From Affinundibacterium flavidum (GTDB lineage Bacteria > Pseudomonadota > Gammaproteobacteria > Burkholderiales > Burkholderiaceae_D), in assembly GCF_014284175.1 (NCBI RefSeq), contig NZ_JACOGA010000003.1:186001-250000 (forward strand): a stretch of DNA of 64,000 nt, written 5' to 3'. The translations under genes and the position numbers were made by a program. Positions 1 to 8,495 of the stretch are shown here, piece after piece; position 1 is the stretch's first letter, and the number at the start of each line of letters is the position of its first letter. The notes below the pieces were generated by a model. It made no database searches. It was not told where the DNA came from and saw only the letters and a list, made by a program, of their open reading frames with translations.

Positions 1-380
1 CTTCCTTTTTTTATGTCTACGGAAAATCAATTTTTCATCTTAGCGTTCAGAATTCTTGCATTGAGGCCTTCCTGTTGATCGCCTGTTGTTCGCATGTTGT
101 TCGCATGTTGTTCGCCTATTGTTCGCCAATCACCTGCTTATCGTTCGCTCACCATTTTCTTAGTGAAACTCGACATAATTTTCAATTTGCAAGACTTACC
201 TCCCACTCCCCAAAAAGATTCTTGTCACGATTCTCGATAAAAATTGATTTACCTCAATCGATGTGGATTATCGGCAACAAATTTCCGCACGCATCGTAAT
301 TTGTCCTACACTAAAAAACAGTTAATGTTCTTCAGTTCTTCAATTCTTCTTTCTGACATTTGTTATGGACAGGAATAGCT
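1..380. other. Non-coding stretch before the first gene
   Basis: Apart from the 11-bp tandem array at 74-128 there is no frame with credible protein character. The last 20 bases hold an AGGA ribosome binding site at about 371 for the first gene. The promoter of the PstS-like/porin pair should lie here, but I cannot place its hexamers convincingly. Confidence 0.5.
74..128. repeat. 11-bp degenerate tandem array (5 units)
   Basis: Five consecutive 11-bp units of the form GTTGTTCGCAT, with single-base variants (GTTGATCGCCT, GTTGTTCGCAT twice, GTTGTTCGCCT, ATTGTTCGCCA). It lies in the untranslated stretch before the first gene, about 250 bp upstream of its start. I see no gene in bases 1-380; the open frame here only exists because an 11-bp unit shifts frame without hitting a stop quickly. 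Confidence 0.8.
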
Positions 381-791
381 ATGAAACAGATGATACGTTC
401 TCTGGCAATGACCGCATGCTTATCGGTCATTACCATCCCAGCATTTGCCGAACTAGTCATAGTCATTAATCCACAAAATGACATCAAAAGCATGACAGCT
501 TCGCAAGTAGCTCAATATTTTCTCGGTGGCTCAGTGCAATTTACGCCGATAGAACAGGCCAACGGTTCCCCAATACGATTAGAGTTTTACAAAAAGGTTT
601 TAGAAAAAGAGCCTCCTCAAGTACAGGCGATTTGGGCACGCATCGTGTTCACTGGAAAAGGCAAGCCACCAAGAGAGCTTAAAACTAGTGACGAGATCAA
701 AAAAGCCATTCGCGAGAATGTGAATGCCATCGGGTATATCGAAAAAACAGCCGTCGATGACAGCGTTAAAGTCATCGCCTCAATTCCTTGA
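381..791 (+). CDS. Small PstS-like periplasmic phosphate-binding-type protein
   Basis: A 136-residue exported protein. Residues 1-23 form a signal peptide ending in a PAFA-type cleavage site, followed by a mature domain starting ELVIVINP. The mature part resembles the truncated PstS-like family (a single lobe of a phosphate-binding fold, with a conserved GYIE segment near the end). I chose the ATG at 381 because an AGGA box sits just upstream and the signal peptide then starts MKQMIRS; an in-frame start at 360 adds only seven residues. The porin gene begins 38 bp downstream, so the two are probably co-transcribed. The protein is far shorter than a true PstS (about 320-350 residues) and no pst permease is nearby, so phosphate transport is not demonstrated; an accessory role for the porin is inference. 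Confidence 0.75.
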   Translation: MKQMIRSLAMTACLSVITIPAFAELVIVINPQNDIKSMTASQVAQYFLGGSVQFTPIEQANGSPIRLEFYKKVLEKEPPQVQAIWARIVFTGKGKPPRELKTSDEIKKAIRENVNAIGYIEKTAVDDSVKVIASIP

Positions 792-829
792 ACCTGATCA
801 TGCGCTTCCACTTTTTTGGAGATTGAATA

Positions 830-1999
830 ATGAAAAAATCACTATTGGCAATCGCGCTCAGTCTGCTTACTCCCACTGTCGTATTGGCGACAGATCTCAG
901 CGATGATGGGTCTTTAAAATTAACCGGCTTTTACAACATCACAGCCGCAAAAGTATTGAGTGGTTCTGCACTCGGAAGCAGCACTCCATGGACTTACCAA
1001 CAGTGGCAATGTCCGTGCGCGATGCAAGCTTGGGAATACGCCGGTGTATATGAAAAGAATAAGGGCTTTCAATTCGATAAAGAATCACTGTTGGGCATAC
1101 AAATAAAAAAGGACTTTAGCCCGACCTTCTCGGCCACGACGCAAATTATCAGCCGCTCGAATAATCCCAATGCGGGTTCACGTCCTACCGTCGACTGGTT
1201 GTATGCAACTTGGACCCCCAAGCAAGATTCAGCCTGGACATTTCAAGCAGGGAAAATGCGCATTCCTTTGTACTACTACAGTGACTATCTCTACATAGGA
1301 TATGCCTACCCTTGGGTGCGCCCTGCGCCAGATGTGTATGGCTGGCCTATCTATGCGTATAACGGTGCCAATGTCAGCTATCGTGCCCAATTGGGTCAAT
1401 CAGAGTGGGCGACCACGATTTCTGCATGGACCGGCGGCTATACACAAAAAAATGACGCGTATGACACCTTGATTTATTACACCACGCCGACTCACGAGTC
1501 CTGGAAAAAAATCATGGGGATGTCGGTAGCAGCGAATAATGGCATCGTCGATGTACGCGCAATGTATATGCGCTACAAGGACACGCTATGGCAAGACAAC
1601 CCAGGCGGTGGCAATGTCTATCTGGTGAATGACCAATCGACGCAGATTATGGGTCTGTCAGCTAATATGGATTACAAAAATTGGTTGATTAAAGCGGAGA
1701 TCGATCGCTACCAGCAGGTTGACGCATCCAAGGGGCTTAACAATGTTTACAAGTACGCGCTAGTCGGTGTTGGCTATCAGTTGGGGGCGTGGACGCCCAT
1801 GTACACATTTTCTAAGTACACGACCATCAATGAGCCAACTGAAGGAAGAAAAACCCAATACTTATCGTTACGCTGGGATTTTCTCAAAGACACCGCCTTG
1901 AAAATTCAGTATGACATTTCCAAAGATAAGTCACATTATTCTTACCCCTTCTTTGGCGATTCGAAGTTATTGTCTGTCTCTTTGCAAGGGATTTTCTAG
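830..1999 (+). CDS. Outer-membrane porin-like beta-barrel protein
   Basis: A 389-residue protein with a cleavable signal peptide (about residues 1-20, ending VVLA) and a mature chain rich in alternating aromatic/polar strands. It ends in phenylalanine (LQGIF), the C-terminal signature recognised by the BAM machinery of outer-membrane proteins. A GGAG ribosome binding site precedes the ATG. It forms a pair with the PstS-like gene upstream. An odd detail is a CPC cysteine pair near residues 63-65 of the precursor, unusual in porins. The substrate is unknown; porin of the Burkholderiales type is the general class, and I cannot assign a subfamily. Confidence 0.8.
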   Translation: MKKSLLAIALSLLTPTVVLATDLSDDGSLKLTGFYNITAAKVLSGSALGSSTPWTYQQWQCPCAMQAWEYAGVYEKNKGFQFDKESLLGIQIKKDFSPTFSATTQIISRSNNPNAGSRPTVDWLYATWTPKQDSAWTFQAGKMRIPLYYYSDYLYIGYAYPWVRPAPDVYGWPIYAYNGANVSYRAQLGQSEWATTISAWTGGYTQKNDAYDTLIYYTTPTHESWKKIMGMSVAANNGIVDVRAMYMRYKDTLWQDNPGGGNVYLVNDQSTQIMGLSANMDYKNWLIKAEIDRYQQVDASKGLNNVYKYALVGVGYQLGAWTPMYTFSKYTTINEPTEGRKTQYLSLRWDFLKDTALKIQYDISKDKSHYSYPFFGDSKLLSVSLQGIF

Positions 2000-2001
2000 A
2001 C

Positions 2002-2706
2002 CTAAAATTTGCCAGCGAGACTTTTGACACTCGCGTCCTTCATGTCATAGGTATTTCTGGCAAAAGCCAACTCGGCGAGAGCATCTGCTTCGTGATTTTT
2101 GGCGCGAGGTATCCACACTATTCGAACTTTAGGTAACTTCCGCAGTAGTGTCTCCGCTTGATGTCGATAATCTACCAAGCTTTGTGCAGACTTGGTCGCG
2201 GGAGCATCAAGATCATCAATTACAACTCGGCTGTCGCCATAGATCATTGCTTCGGTACAGTCTTGCTCGTGCATTAAGGCTAACAATGCGAGCAAGGCCT
2301 CGTATTCCGCAGTACTGCTATTTCCAAAACCGATAGTCCGACTTATTTCCCAGCGTCGACCATCCGGCGCCAACAACACAGCACCAATAGAGCAGACGCC
2401 AGGGTTAGGTTTTGCTGATCCATCAAACCAGCCACACCAACCGGATCGCGCGATTTGTTTTGCCTCAACTTGTGCACGGTGTTTTTGCTGCGAGCTTAAC
2501 TTATTCTGTTGCTTCATTTCGTTCAAACGCAGGGCTTGCTTGCTGCGCATCTCTAGCAACATGGTTAAGCTCCCTTCACCCGCGCAAGCCATTAGTACCC
2601 TCTCTAATGCTACAACCAAACTGATGCCTTCACGTTGAGCCAATCGGCGTGCAGCAACGCGTTCACGATGCACAGAAGCGATGTGCATTAATTCAAAATC
2701 TGGCAT
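2002..2706 (-). CDS. RNase HI-like protein with N-terminal extension
   Basis: A 234-residue protein whose residues about 88-225 form a ribonuclease H fold. All four acidic catalytic positions are visible: D95 in FDGSAKPNPG, E134 in STAEYEAL, D158 in YGDSR and D208 in NHEADAL, with H205 next to the last one. The first 85 residues are a charged helical extension not found in the compact 150-residue enzyme. The activity expected is cleavage of RNA in RNA-DNA hybrids. The gene is convergent with the porin gene (two bases apart), without an obvious terminator between. It may be a second RNase HI rather than the housekeeping rnhA, so I give no symbol. Confidence 0.85.
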   Translation of the reverse strand: MPDFELMHIASVHRERVAARRLAQREGISLVVALERVLMACAGEGSLTMLLEMRSKQALRLNEMKQQNKLSSQQKHRAQVEAKQIARSGWCGWFDGSAKPNPGVCSIGAVLLAPDGRRWEISRTIGFGNSSTAEYEALLALLALMHEQDCTEAMIYGDSRVVIDDLDAPATKSAQSLVDYRHQAETLLRKLPKVRIVWIPRAKNHEADALAELAFARNTYDMKDASVKSLAGKF

Positions 2707-2802
2707 GGCTATTGATCAATATGTGCGATGAAGAAGAATATTGTAGACTATGTAAAATCAGGAGCTAATTGATTTAACCACATCATAGAAAAGGAATTAA
2801 AC

Positions 2803-3339
2803 ATGTCACTGAATAAGCATGTGCAACTGATGGCGCAATACAATCAATGGATGAACCAAAAACTCTATGATGTCGCTGCAGGAATGAAAGAATCGGATCT
2901 AAAAAGCGATCGCGGTGCATTTTTTGGATCGATTTTTGCGACTTTGAATCATATTGCAGTGGCAGACACTATATGGCTGAAGCGCCTGAACAGCATCATT
3001 TCTTCACAATGGAATCTAGCCAGCATAGAGAATTTAGCGCCAGTCAACTCACTGGAAATGCAGCTATTTGATCAGCTAACTGAGCTACGTTGTTATCGCG
3101 AACAACTCGATCAACTACTATTGGGAATTAGCAATCATATTGGTGAATACGAATTATTGCTTCCGGTCCAATACCGCGATATCAAAGGAAACCTGCATAC
3201 AAAGCAATGTTTTAATTTACTGATGCATGTGTTTAATCATCAAACCCATCATCGCGGACAAATCACCACCATGTTAAGCCAAGCAAACATCGACATTGGC
3301 GTCACTGATTTGAATGCACTGATTCCCGAATTAGCCTAA
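2803..3339 (+). CDS. DinB/YfiT-fold metal-binding protein
   Basis: A 178-residue four-helix-bundle protein of the DinB family. The expected metal triad can be read as H50 (LNHIAVAD) and H146/H150 in NHQTHHRGQ. Family members are putative metal-dependent thiol transferases or damage-inducible proteins; most, including this one, have no known substrate. An AAGGAA box lies just upstream of the ATG. It is transcribed alone, divergently from the RNase HI-like gene with about 95 bp between starts. Confidence 0.85.
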   Translation: MSLNKHVQLMAQYNQWMNQKLYDVAAGMKESDLKSDRGAFFGSIFATLNHIAVADTIWLKRLNSIISSQWNLASIENLAPVNSLEMQLFDQLTELRCYREQLDQLLLGISNHIGEYELLLPVQYRDIKGNLHTKQCFNLLMHVFNHQTHHRGQITTMLSQANIDIGVTDLNALIPELA

Positions 3340-3374
3340 AACATTGGCATAAGCTGATATTAGCGATATTACAA

Positions 3375-3406
3375 ATCAAAGGATCAAAAGATAAAAGGAT
3401 TGGAGG
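3375..3406. repeat. 8-bp degenerate tandem array (4 units)
   Basis: Four adjacent octamers (ATCAAAGG, ATCAAAAG, ATAAAAGG, ATTGGAGG) lie between the convergent DinB-like and small exported protein genes. A short hairpin follows (GGAGCGA at 3421-3427 pairing with TCGCTCC at 3435-3441), which may end transcription of either gene although no T-run accompanies it. Confidence 0.6.
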
Positions 3407-3469
3407 ATTAAGTGTTATAGGGAGCGACAGGATCTCGCTCCTCTCTACCGACAAGATATTGGCAGAATC

Positions 3470-4048
3470 TTAGTTAACGCCAGGACGTCCACCGCCCATG
3501 CCACCTTTTCCGCTACGATGCGCTCCTCCGCTATTTTTTTCACCTCCATGCTGAGCCTCCTTTGGCTTATCTGCAACGCGCATTAACTGCTCGTTCATTA
3601 ACACAGCCAATGCATCACGTTGAACGTCACTCAATGCGTCATACATCGTCATCCAGCATTCACGCAACTCTTGATTTTCACGTGCAGATAGTGTGTCGTC
3701 TTGATCCATCAATTGTGCCAAATCCCTTAGCTCAGGCGCTTTCGTCTGCAATCGTTTTTTAATACTAAGTTGGATTTCATGACGCCTATCTTCCCGTACG
3801 CGTAACATCGCTTTGGTACGAGCTTCCATTTGTAGCCATAGCCCCTGCTGATTCGATGTGAAATTTGCGTTATTTTTAAATTCACCCAAAATAGGTAATA
3901 CGTCTTGAGCGCGAAATTCCCATATATCGATAGCCTGTGCGTTGACTCCTATGAGCATTCCTGCCATCAGAAGTCCCCACAAAGAAGCCATAGTCATTTT
4001 TTTTGTGCTCGGCAGCGATTGCAAACGTGGCAGTAATTTTCCAAACAT
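3470..4048 (-). CDS. Small exported protein with Gly-rich tail, function unknown
   Basis: I do not recognise this 192-residue protein with certainty. Residues about 18-39 are hydrophobic and end VNAQA, a likely signal peptide. The middle (about 60-160) is strongly helical and charged, and resembles in character the Spy/CpxP or heavy-metal-resistance type of periplasmic helical proteins. The last 25 residues are a Gly/Lys/His-rich low-complexity tail (GGEKNSGGAHRSGKGG). The start at 4048 is supported by a GGAG box 6 bases upstream; an internal ATG would give a shorter signal peptide. It is monocistronic. Confidence 0.65.
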   Translation of the reverse strand: MFGKLLPRLQSLPSTKKMTMASLWGLLMAGMLIGVNAQAIDIWEFRAQDVLPILGEFKNNANFTSNQQGLWLQMEARTKAMLRVREDRRHEIQLSIKKRLQTKAPELRDLAQLMDQDDTLSARENQELRECWMTMYDALSDVQRDALAVLMNEQLMRVADKPKEAQHGGEKNSGGAHRSGKGGMGGGRPGVN

Positions 4049-4565
4049 AAGGCACTCCAGTAGATAAGTCTTCGCGATAATATCGGAAGTGCTGAATTAA
4101 ATGATTGCGAAGTATTGCCCCTTACTCCGTTCGATACAATTTGAAACATCGCAGGATGCCTACGATTGCAGCAGCAACGCACAACATAAACAACATCTCT
4201 CAGATGAAAACGGTCCTTTTTTTTGTACAAATAATCTCCAACAATAATTTTTAGCTGACTACAATTACTTACAAAATAAATGACTCGATCAGCGCATTCC
4301 TTCTATTTATCAACTGAGCAGATTTGAAAGTTCACCATTCAAATAAGTACAGGTAGATCGGCTTAGTCCATACGGCCGCGCAAAAAAAGCTTTTATTATT
4401 AGCAATTAATATAAAATAAAGCCCTAATCAATCGTGCAGAAAATCAGACTTAAGTCGAAAATCCGTATTTCTATATAGTCAAACTGCATATAAGCAAATA
4501 AATACTAAGTAGTTGGTTATAAAGTGGCTCGCACTTATCATGCATGCTACTTTGTATGAGGCTCT
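4049..4565. other. AT-rich intergenic region, no gene seen
   Basis: This 517-bp region separates the divergent small exported protein and TauE/SafE genes. I find no frame with protein character and no strong hairpin. It is visibly richer in A and T than the flanking genes. A TATAAA at about 4518 is a possible -10 box for the TauE/SafE gene, without a convincing -35 partner. Confidence 0.4.
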
Positions 4566-5339
4566 ATGACACTTACCTACATCATCTCTGGATTTGCAGT
4601 TGGCACCCTGGTTGGATTAACTGGTGTCGGTGGCGGCTCGTTGATGACGCCTTTGTTAACTCTGTTATTTGGTGTATCCCCGGCTGTTGCAGTAGGTACT
4701 GATTTGGCATTTGCCTCGATCACGAAAGCAACGGGAACTTTCACACACAGATTGCGTGGTACAGTTGAATGGAATGTCGTCCGCCTGCTGTGTTACGGCG
4801 CTTTGCCAGCAGCTCTGCTCGCCACCCTCGCGCTTAAAAATTTCGGCGGATTAAGCAAAGAACTCGGTCAAATTATTCGTTACTCCATCGCCACATCCGT
4901 TTTTTTGACGGTGATCGCGATTCTGTATCGCAGTAAATTAATGGCCTGGATTAATGCCCATCCTGAACGTCAATTGCATGGAAAGAAGTTAGCAGTCGCC
5001 ACCGTGATCGCGGGTGCGGTATTGGGCATCTTGGTGACCATTTCTTCTATCGGCGCAGGTGCCATTGGAGCGACGATTTTAGTTTTGTTGTATCCAAAAA
5101 TGCCAGCCGCTCATGTGGCAGGAACTGATATTGCCTATGCCGTGCCACTGACAGCTATCGCTGCGATTGGGCATTGGTGGTTGGGTTCTATCAATTGGGA
5201 ATTATTGGGCTCTTTATTGCTGGGTTCAGTTCCAGGCATCACGCTTGGTTCACTCGCTGCCAAAGCAGTACCCGAAAAATTATTACGCGGCATTTTGGCC
5301 ACGACCTTAACACTGGTGGCTTGCAAATTGGTTCTGTAA
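4566..5339 (+). CDS. TauE/SafE family anion (sulfite/sulfonate) permease
   Basis: A 257-residue integral membrane protein, almost wholly hydrophobic with about eight membrane segments. The glycine-rich N-terminal motif GLTGVGGGSLMTPLL and its second-half counterpart SSIGAGAIGATIL are the duplicated signature of the TauE/SafE family. Members move sulfite, sulfoacetate or other organic anions across the inner membrane. Its position directly before cysI suggests a role in sulfur anion import or sulfite export in this operon, which is inference. The 114-bp gap to cysI leaves room for a separate promoter. Confidence 0.85.
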   Translation: MTLTYIISGFAVGTLVGLTGVGGGSLMTPLLTLLFGVSPAVAVGTDLAFASITKATGTFTHRLRGTVEWNVVRLLCYGALPAALLATLALKNFGGLSKELGQIIRYSIATSVFLTVIAILYRSKLMAWINAHPERQLHGKKLAVATVIAGAVLGILVTISSIGAGAIGATILVLLYPKMPAAHVAGTDIAYAVPLTAIAAIGHWWLGSINWELLGSLLLGSVPGITLGSLAAKAVPEKLLRGILATTLTLVACKLVL

Positions 5340-5453
5340 GATTTTTTTGCTAACCAGCAGGCACTCTAACAAGCACTCTTTCAATAACCTCAACTCGTTG
5401 AATATGTCGACACCAGATAGTCTGGCACGACGTCTTAAATAGGAAGTTCGCAG

Positions 5454-7160
5454 ATGTATCGTTACGACCAACATGATCATTTAATCGTTCAAGAGCGCGT
5501 TGCTCAATTTCGCGATCAGGTAAGCCGTCGCATTGCTAATGAGCTGACGGAAGATGAATTCCGTATTTTGCGTTTACAAAACGGCTTATACATGCAACGT
5601 CATGCCTACATGTTACGTGTAGCGGTTCCGTATGGCTTGGTGTCGTCCGCACAAATGCGCAAATTTGCTTTTATCGCGCGCAAATATGACCGTGGCTATG
5701 GTCATTTCACTACGCGTCAAAACATCCAATATAACTGGATTAATCTAGAAGACACACCAGACATTCTGGCGGAATTAGCGAGCGTAGAAATGCACGCGAT
5801 TCAAACGTCCGGTAATTGCATGCGCAATATCACGTCAGATGAATTTGCAGGTGTCGCTGCAGATGAAATTATCGATCCACGCCCTTATGCTGAAATCTTG
5901 CGTCAATGGACAACTTTCCACCCTGAATTTGCCTACTTGCCACGCAAATTTAAGATCGCCATCAATGGTGCTAAAGAAGATCGCGCTGCAATCGCTGTGC
6001 ACGATATCGGTTTAACAGTTGTTCACAACGAAGCAGGAGAAGTTGGCTTTAAAGTGATGGTAGGAGGCGGCATGGGTCGCACGCCAATTTTAGGTAGCGT
6101 GATTCGTGAATTCCTACCATGGCAGCACGTAATGACCTATCTAGAAGCAATTTTGCGTATCTACAACCAATTTGGTCGCCGTGACAATATTTACAAAGCG
6201 CGTATCAAAATTCTGGTGAAGGCAATTGGTGCTGAAGAATTTGCTCGTCAGGTTGAAGAAGAATGGCAAGACCTCAAAGATGGTCCTGCCACCCTGACTG
6301 AAGCAGAGTTACAACGTGTTGCAGCTTATTTCACTGCACCCGCGTATGCCGATTTGCCTGTAATTGATAGCAATTTTGTGCAATTACAACAAGAAAATAA
6401 GGCATTTTCTAATTGGGTGAAGCGGAATGTAAAACCGCACAAACAAGCGGGTTACAATGCAGTAGTGTTGTCACTTAAGAAACCTGGTGTACCGCCTGGT
6501 GATGCCAATGCGGATCAGATGGATTTCGTTGCTGACCTAGCAGATCGCTATAGTTTTGGTGAGATTCGAGTAACGCATGAGCAAAACTTGGTGTTGGCAG
6601 ATGTGGAACAAAGTCAGTTATTCGACCTATGGAAAGAAGCCAAAGCACACGGTTTAGCCACACCAAATGTCGGTTTGCTGACGGATATGATTTGCTGCCC
6701 TGGCGGTGACTTCTGTGCATTGGCAAATGCCAAATCGATCCCAATCGCACTCGACATTACCGACCGTTTCAACGATCTCGATTATTTGCACGATATTGGT
6801 GAGTTGGAATTGAATATGTCTGGCTGTATTAATGCTTGCGGTCACCACCACGTTGGCAACATTGGCATCTTGGGCGTCGATAAAGATGGCAGTGAATGGT
6901 ATCAAGTGTCCATCGGCGGTGCGCAGGGCAATCAGTCCGCCATAGGCAAAATTATCGGCCCGTCCTTTTCTGCCGGACAAATGCCAGAAGTAGTAGAACG
7001 TATTGTGCAAGTGTATTTGCGCGAACGTGTTAACGGTGAACGCTTTATCGATACCGCGCAGCGTTTAGGGATTACACCATTCAAAGAATATGTTTATGCA
7101 ACACCAATAAAAACGATCGAGCATCACGGAGAGGATGCCGGCTCTGCAGTAGTGTACTAG
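5454..7160 (+). CDS. cysI: Sulfite (nitrite/sulfite) reductase hemoprotein
   Basis: A 568-residue siroheme and [4Fe-4S] enzyme reducing sulfite to sulfide. The four cluster cysteines are visible: C415-x5-C421 in CCPGGDFC and C458-x3-C462 in SGCINACGHHH. Two ferredoxin-like half domains and the two siroheme half domains follow the usual order. No flavoprotein subunit (cysJ) accompanies it, so electrons probably come from ferredoxin or another partner, as in many betaproteobacteria. It heads the block cysI-DUF934-cysH-cysD-cysN-cobA with short spacers, so sulfate activation, reduction and siroheme supply appear to be co-expressed. An AGGAAG box lies upstream of the ATG. Confidence 0.92.
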   Translation: MYRYDQHDHLIVQERVAQFRDQVSRRIANELTEDEFRILRLQNGLYMQRHAYMLRVAVPYGLVSSAQMRKFAFIARKYDRGYGHFTTRQNIQYNWINLEDTPDILAELASVEMHAIQTSGNCMRNITSDEFAGVAADEIIDPRPYAEILRQWTTFHPEFAYLPRKFKIAINGAKEDRAAIAVHDIGLTVVHNEAGEVGFKVMVGGGMGRTPILGSVIREFLPWQHVMTYLEAILRIYNQFGRRDNIYKARIKILVKAIGAEEFARQVEEEWQDLKDGPATLTEAELQRVAAYFTAPAYADLPVIDSNFVQLQQENKAFSNWVKRNVKPHKQAGYNAVVLSLKKPGVPPGDANADQMDFVADLADRYSFGEIRVTHEQNLVLADVEQSQLFDLWKEAKAHGLATPNVGLLTDMICCPGGDFCALANAKSIPIALDITDRFNDLDYLHDIGELELNMSGCINACGHHHVGNIGILGVDKDGSEWYQVSIGGAQGNQSAIGKIIGPSFSAGQMPEVVERIVQVYLRERVNGERFIDTAQRLGITPFKEYVYATPIKTIEHHGEDAGSAVVY

Positions 7161-7172
7161 GGGGAGAAATAT

Positions 7173-7700
7173 ATGACTAAAATTATTAAAGATAGAGCGA
7201 TAGTCAATGACGATTGGGAAATTTTACAATTATCTGAAGACGATACGGCGGATTCCATTGCAGTACCTGAAGGAAAGGTAATCGTACCACTCAAAGTCTG
7301 GCAATTTCAACGCGATCAATTAATTCAACGCGCCAAAGAGCGGCATGATATCGGCGTATGGTTTAGTAGCAATGAACAAGCGAAAGAGTTGCAACAGGAT
7401 TTGCAATTATTCAATTTGTTAGCAGTGGATTTTCCTAAATTTGCGGATGGTCGCGGCTACTCTATCGCCTACAATTTGCGGACGCGTTTTAACTACACAG
7501 GCGAACTCCGTGCCATTGGTGATGTGCTGCGCGACCAATTATTTTATATGCAACGTGTAGGCTTTAATTCCTTTGCTGTACGCGCCGATAAGAACATCAA
7601 CGATGCGATCAAAGGATTGACCGACTTCAGTGAAAAATATCAAACTTCAGTCGATGAAAAAAACCCTTTGTTCCGACGTGTGGCTAGAGCAGGCAATTAA
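7173..7700 (+). CDS. DUF934 protein, sulfite-reductase partner
   Basis: A 175-residue soluble protein of the DUF934 family, which is typically found next to cysI in proteobacteria lacking cysJ. The conserved core is the RGYSIAYNLRTR region (about residues 90-104). It starts 12 bp after cysI behind a strong GGGGGAGA ribosome binding site. The function is not established; a role in electron delivery to or maturation of the sulfite reductase is inference from the fixed neighbourhood. Confidence 0.85.
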   Translation: MTKIIKDRAIVNDDWEILQLSEDDTADSIAVPEGKVIVPLKVWQFQRDQLIQRAKERHDIGVWFSSNEQAKELQQDLQLFNLLAVDFPKFADGRGYSIAYNLRTRFNYTGELRAIGDVLRDQLFYMQRVGFNSFAVRADKNINDAIKGLTDFSEKYQTSVDEKNPLFRRVARAGN

Positions 7701-7716
7701 TTTCTATAAAATTTCT

Positions 7717-8436
7717 ATGAATGATACGAGTAATTTTGCGATACGCTTAGCCGACACCGTCGCCATTTTAGAGAGAATCGCTAACGAGTTTGCACCAGCG
7801 GTATTTGCTTCCAGCCTTGCTGCTGAAGACATGGTGCTGACGGACTTAATTTTGCGTAACAAACTGGACATCAAGATTTTCTCACTCGAAACCGGCCGCT
7901 TGCACAAAGAAACCTTGGCTATGTTGGAGCGTATTCAAGAGACTTATGGTGTTGAAATACAGTTATTCAAACCAAAAATCGCCGCGGTTGAAGACTATGT
8001 CAGACAGCATGGTGTGAATGCATTCTACGACAGTGTAGAGATGCGTAAAGAGTGCTGCAGAATTCGTAAAGTAGAGCCCTTGAACCGTGCGCTGTCAGGC
8101 AACAAAGCGTGGATCACAGGACAACGCCGTGCCCAGTCAGCGACCCGCGCTGAATTAGCAGTACAAGAAGATGATGTCGCGCATGCTATGCAAAAATTCA
8201 ATCCCTTAACGGATTGGTCAGAAGAGGACGTTTGGCACTATATTCGCAGCAATAATGTGCCTTACAATGCACTGCATGACAAAGCTTATCCATCTATCGG
8301 TTGCGAACCCTGCACGCGTGCGATACAGCCAGGCGAAGATGTACGCGCCGGACGCTGGTGGTGGGAAAATCCAGAGTCGAAAGAATGTGGCTTGCATGTA
8401 GTGGATGGAAAATTGGTCCGCATCAAATCAATTTAA
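7717..8436 (+). CDS. cysH: Assimilatory adenylyl-sulfate (APS/PAPS) reductase
   Basis: A 239-residue thiol-dependent reductase that converts activated sulfate to sulfite. C113-C114 (KECCRIRK) and C196-x2-C199 (GCEPCTR) form the four-cysteine set that binds a [4Fe-4S] cluster in APS-using enzymes, and the C-terminal catalytic cysteine sits in KECGLH. E. coli PAPS reductase lacks the cluster cysteines, so this enzyme should use APS directly; absence of an APS kinase (cysC) in the operon agrees. I chose the ATG at 7717, 16 bases after the DUF934 stop; an upstream in-frame start at 7630 would overlap DUF934 by 70 bases and adds a segment unlike the family. Confidence 0.92.
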   Translation: MNDTSNFAIRLADTVAILERIANEFAPAVFASSLAAEDMVLTDLILRNKLDIKIFSLETGRLHKETLAMLERIQETYGVEIQLFKPKIAAVEDYVRQHGVNAFYDSVEMRKECCRIRKVEPLNRALSGNKAWITGQRRAQSATRAELAVQEDDVAHAMQKFNPLTDWSEEDVWHYIRSNNVPYNALHDKAYPSIGCEPCTRAIQPGEDVRAGRWWWENPESKECGLHVVDGKLVRIKSI

Positions 8437-8495
8437 TCAATTGAAATTGAAATTGAAAATCAAAACCGAATTAAATCGAATAAAAAAGGCTTAGC

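Noticed and set aside
75-299. 74-codon frame at the window start
   Set aside because: Begins in an 11-bp tandem array, starts at a TTG, has no ribosome binding site and no recognisable protein character.
3994-4230. 78-codon minus-strand frame overlapping the small exported protein gene
   Set aside because: It overlaps the 5' end of a better-supported gene in another frame and has a Cys/Arg-rich random composition.
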